Positions 62,135 to 64,000 of a stretch of DNA of 64,000 nt are shown piece after piece. The position numbers and the translations under genes were made by a program. Each line of letters begins with the position of its first letter. Within the stretch, counting starts at the first letter, position 1. The DNA is taken from NCBI GenBank assembly GCA_024742665.1, contig JANSYA010000001.1:372001-436000 (forward strand), given 5' to 3'. The stretch is from a bacterium (GTDB lineage Bacteria > Spirochaetota > Leptospiria > Leptospirales > Leptonemataceae). The notes below the pieces were generated by a model, which saw nothing but the letters and a program-made list of their open reading frames with translations, was not told the origin of the DNA and searched no databases.

Positions 62135-64000
62135 ATGTTGGAACTGCCTGGCTACCGGATTCCTGGTGAGTCTTTGCATCACACGGAGCGGTCGCGGGTC
62201 TATCGAGGCGTGCGTCTCAGCGATAACGCGCCGGTTGTCATCAAGCTGCTCAGTCCCGAGCTTCCGGGGCGCCGGCAGCGGACGCGCTTTCAACAGGAGT
62301 ACGAACTTGTACGGACTCTGACCGACTCGATCGTCGCCGCAGACGCCACCCGGGCCTCCGGCGCGAGCGAGGACGGCGATGCGGACGCGGGCGAAGCCTC
62401 CGAGGCCGCAGGCGAGGCCGCCGGCTCCGAAGGCATCGACTCGGGCGCGTCCGTGTCGGGAGTCGCGCCGGCTCTGGCGCTCGAGAAGGTCGGCAATTCC
62501 CTGGCCATCGTCTTCGGCGACGCGGGTGGAGAGTCTCTGGCGCGCATCTTTTCCCGGCGTCGCCCGCGGATTGCAGAGTTCCTGAAGATCGCCGTGCGCA
62601 TCGCCGATTCTCTCGGCGCGGTGCATCGCGCTAAGATCATTCACAAAGACGTTAATCCTTCGAATATCATTTATAATCAGGAGACCGAGGTCGTGCAGTT
62701 GATCGACTTCGGAATCGCCGCGCGCCAGGCGCGCTCCGGGCGGGCGACAGATTCGGCGGCGGAGTCCTTTGACCGAGACGCCCGTTCGAACGAGACCGCC
62801 GCTAATATAAAATCAGCAACAGCTACGGAGCCGGCGGCCCGGGCGGCCGCCGCCCCGATTGAAGGCACCTATCAGTACATCAGCCCCGAGCAGACCGGGC
62901 GGATGAACCGCCAGCTGGATTTCCGCAGCGATTTTTACAGCCTGGGCGCGACCTTTTATTTTTTACTGACCGGGCGGCCGCCCTTTCCGGTTACCGATCG
63001 TCTTGAACTCGTGCATTCCCATCTGGCGCGCATGCCCGAACCCGTCGAAAGCTTTAATCCGGAAACGCCCGCCGTGCTATCGAAAATCGTCGCGAAGCTG
63101 ATGGCGAAGACGGCGGAAGAACGCTATCAAAGCGCCTACGGTATTCGCGCCGATCTGGAAGAGCTCGCGCGACGACTGGACGATTCGCAGGAAGTTGAAG
63201 CTCAGGAGCTGGATTTCGAAATCGGCCAGCACGATCTCTCCGACCGCTTTCATATTCCGGAAAAGCTGTACGGCCGCGAAGGGGAAGTGCAGCGACTCAT
63301 GGACGCCGCAGCCGCAACGGCGGCCGGCGCGACGGAAGTCCTGCTCGTAACCGGTAGGTCGGGAATCGGCAAGTCTTCGGTCGTGCGCGAAATTCAGCGG
63401 CCGATTACCGAGAAGCGCGGCTATTTCATTTCCGGCAAATTCGATCAGCTGAATCGCAACGTGCCCTACGCTTCGCTGATCCAGGCTTTCGCCGAGCTGG
63501 TGCGCCAGGTGCTGGCGGAAAGCGCGGATCGGGTGGCGGCTCGTCGCGCCGCTTTGAGTCGGGCTCTCGGGGGCAACGGCCAGGTGCTGATCGACGTCAT
63601 GCCGGAGGTCGAGTTGATTCTGGGCGAGCAGGAGCCCGTGCCCGAGCTGGAGCCGGCCGAAGCGCAAAACCGTTTTCATCTGGTATTCCAGAACTTCGTG
63701 CGAACTTTCGCCCAGGCCGAGCATCCCCTCGTGCTCTTCCTCGACGATTTGCAGTGGGCCGATACGCCTTCGCTACAGATGCTTCGCATGTTGACGACCG
63801 GCGAAACGAAGCATCTGCTTTTGATCGGCGCCTACCGGGATAACGAAGTCGATTCCGCGCATCCGCTGACGACGACCCTCGAAGAGATTCGCAAAGCCGA
63901 CGGAGTCACCGTCGATCATATTCATCTGGAACCGCTCCAACCGGAGGACGTGCGCGCTCTGGTCGAAGACACGCTCTATCTGGATCACACCACGGCCGGC
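62135..64000 (+). CDS. Ser/Thr protein kinase-AAA signalling protein, 3' end outside window
   Basis: ATG 62135 opens a frame that runs unbroken to the end of the window (at least 622 codons). Kinase domain: VVIKLLSPE (Lys), HKDVNPSNI (catalytic Asp and Asn), LIDFGIA (metal Asp), GTYQYISPEQTGR, so likely active. Then an AAA_16-type ATPase: Walker A GRSGIGKSS, Walker B LVLFLDDLQWAD. This is the start of the kinase-AAA-GAF-histidine kinase 'multi-sensor' architecture; the later domains are predicted, not seen. Two low-complexity inserts of about 45 residues interrupt the kinase: one in the N-lobe (about 70-115) and one in the activation-loop region after DFG (about 195-243). Confidence 0.92.
   Translation, partial: MLELPGYRIPGESLHHTERSRVYRGVRLSDNAPVVIKLLSPELPGRRQRTRFQQEYELVRTLTDSIVAADATRASGASEDGDADAGEASEAAGEAAGSEGIDSGASVSGVAPALALEKVGNSLAIVFGDAGGESLARIFSRRRPRIAEFLKIAVRIADSLGAVHRAKIIHKDVNPSNIIYNQETEVVQLIDFGIAARQARSGRATDSAAESFDRDARSNETAANIKSATATEPAARAAAAPIEGTYQYISPEQTGRMNRQLDFRSDFYSLGATFYFLLTGRPPFPVTDRLELVHSHLARMPEPVESFNPETPAVLSKIVAKLMAKTAEERYQSAYGIRADLEELARRLDDSQEVEAQELDFEIGQHDLSDRFHIPEKLYGREGEVQRLMDAAAATAAGATEVLLVTGRSGIGKSSVVREIQRPITEKRGYFISGKFDQLNRNVPYASLIQAFAELVRQVLAESADRVAARRAALSRALGGNGQVLIDVMPEVELILGEQEPVPELEPAEAQNRFHLVFQNFVRTFAQAEHPLVLFLDDLQWADTPSLQMLRMLTTGETKHLLLIGAYRDNEVDSAHPLTTTLEEIRKADGVTVDHIHLEPLQPEDVRALVEDTLYLDHTTAG

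Overview
The window reads as chromosomal DNA of a GC-rich, double-membrane bacterium, most likely a spirochaete of the Leptospirales type (Leptonema/Turneriella-like). That assignment is inference. It rests on the many lipoproteins with relaxed lipoboxes, a 7TM-DISM adenylate cyclase, an AsmA-like/DUF1318 envelope pair, several acyl-CoA dehydrogenases and TetR regulators, and a protein kinase-AAA signalling protein. No phage, transposase, CRISPR array or rRNA operon was seen. RNA genes are one tRNA-Arg(ACG) and a complete tmRNA with the tag ANNEMALAA.

Layout. 1-3.6 kb: the end of a family 4 uracil-DNA glycosylase, a membrane protein and a large acyl-CoA dehydrogenase with Asp at the usual catalytic Glu position. 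3.6-3.9 kb: a 49-bp tandem repeat that runs into the 3' end of a flavin-reductase-like gene. 4.6-8.1 kb: three overlapping lipoprotein genes and a convergent lipoprotein gene sharing one terminator. 8.5 kb: a tiny ORF with a strong promoter and a near-perfect ribosome binding site. 8.7-11.2 kb: TetR divergent from a thioesterase/ABHD18-like hydrolase operon. 11.2-12.7 kb: a compositionally different stretch with two unrecognised, perhaps broken, ORFs. 12.9-24.3 kb: purB, a SOUL protein, aldo/keto reductase, MFS transporter, epimerase, adenylate cyclase, GNAT and a large unknown protein. 24.4-29.7 kb: a fatty-acid module (acyl-CoA synthetase, two acyl-CoA dehydrogenases, TetR). 30.4-34.5 kb: an overlapping three-gene cassette (YLDPGTGS micro-membrane protein, NoeA-like methyltransferase, membrane sulfatase/phosphotransferase). 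34.6-39.1 kb: tRNA, thioesterase/TetR pair, RRM protein, GT-C glycosyltransferase and tmRNA. 39.2-44.4 kb: small enzymes and an AraC regulator that seems to start at CTG. 44.6-46.7 kb: a GAF-GAF sigma-54 activator. 46.8-60.0 kb: one operon encoding an AsmA-like protein, a DUF1318 lipoprotein and a 3053-residue propeller-TPR-CHAT-like lipoprotein. 60.3-64 kb: hsp20 behind a textbook sigma-54 promoter, a tandem universal stress protein, and the start of a Ser/Thr kinase-AAA protein.

Three patterns cross gene boundaries. First, many conserved enzymes carry low-complexity Ala/Ser/Gly/Asp/Thr-rich inserts inside their folds, one of them a (GCGAAY)n microsatellite. Second, several intergenic hairpins have arms ending in GTCT...AGAC. 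Third, at least three genes have their 3' ends duplicated in short tandem repeats.

The best candidates for an undescribed system are the giant CHAT-like lipoprotein with its AsmA/DUF1318 partners, and the YLDPGTGS/methyltransferase/sulfatase cassette. Start codons were chosen from ribosome binding sites, signal peptides and family alignment by eye. No database search was possible.
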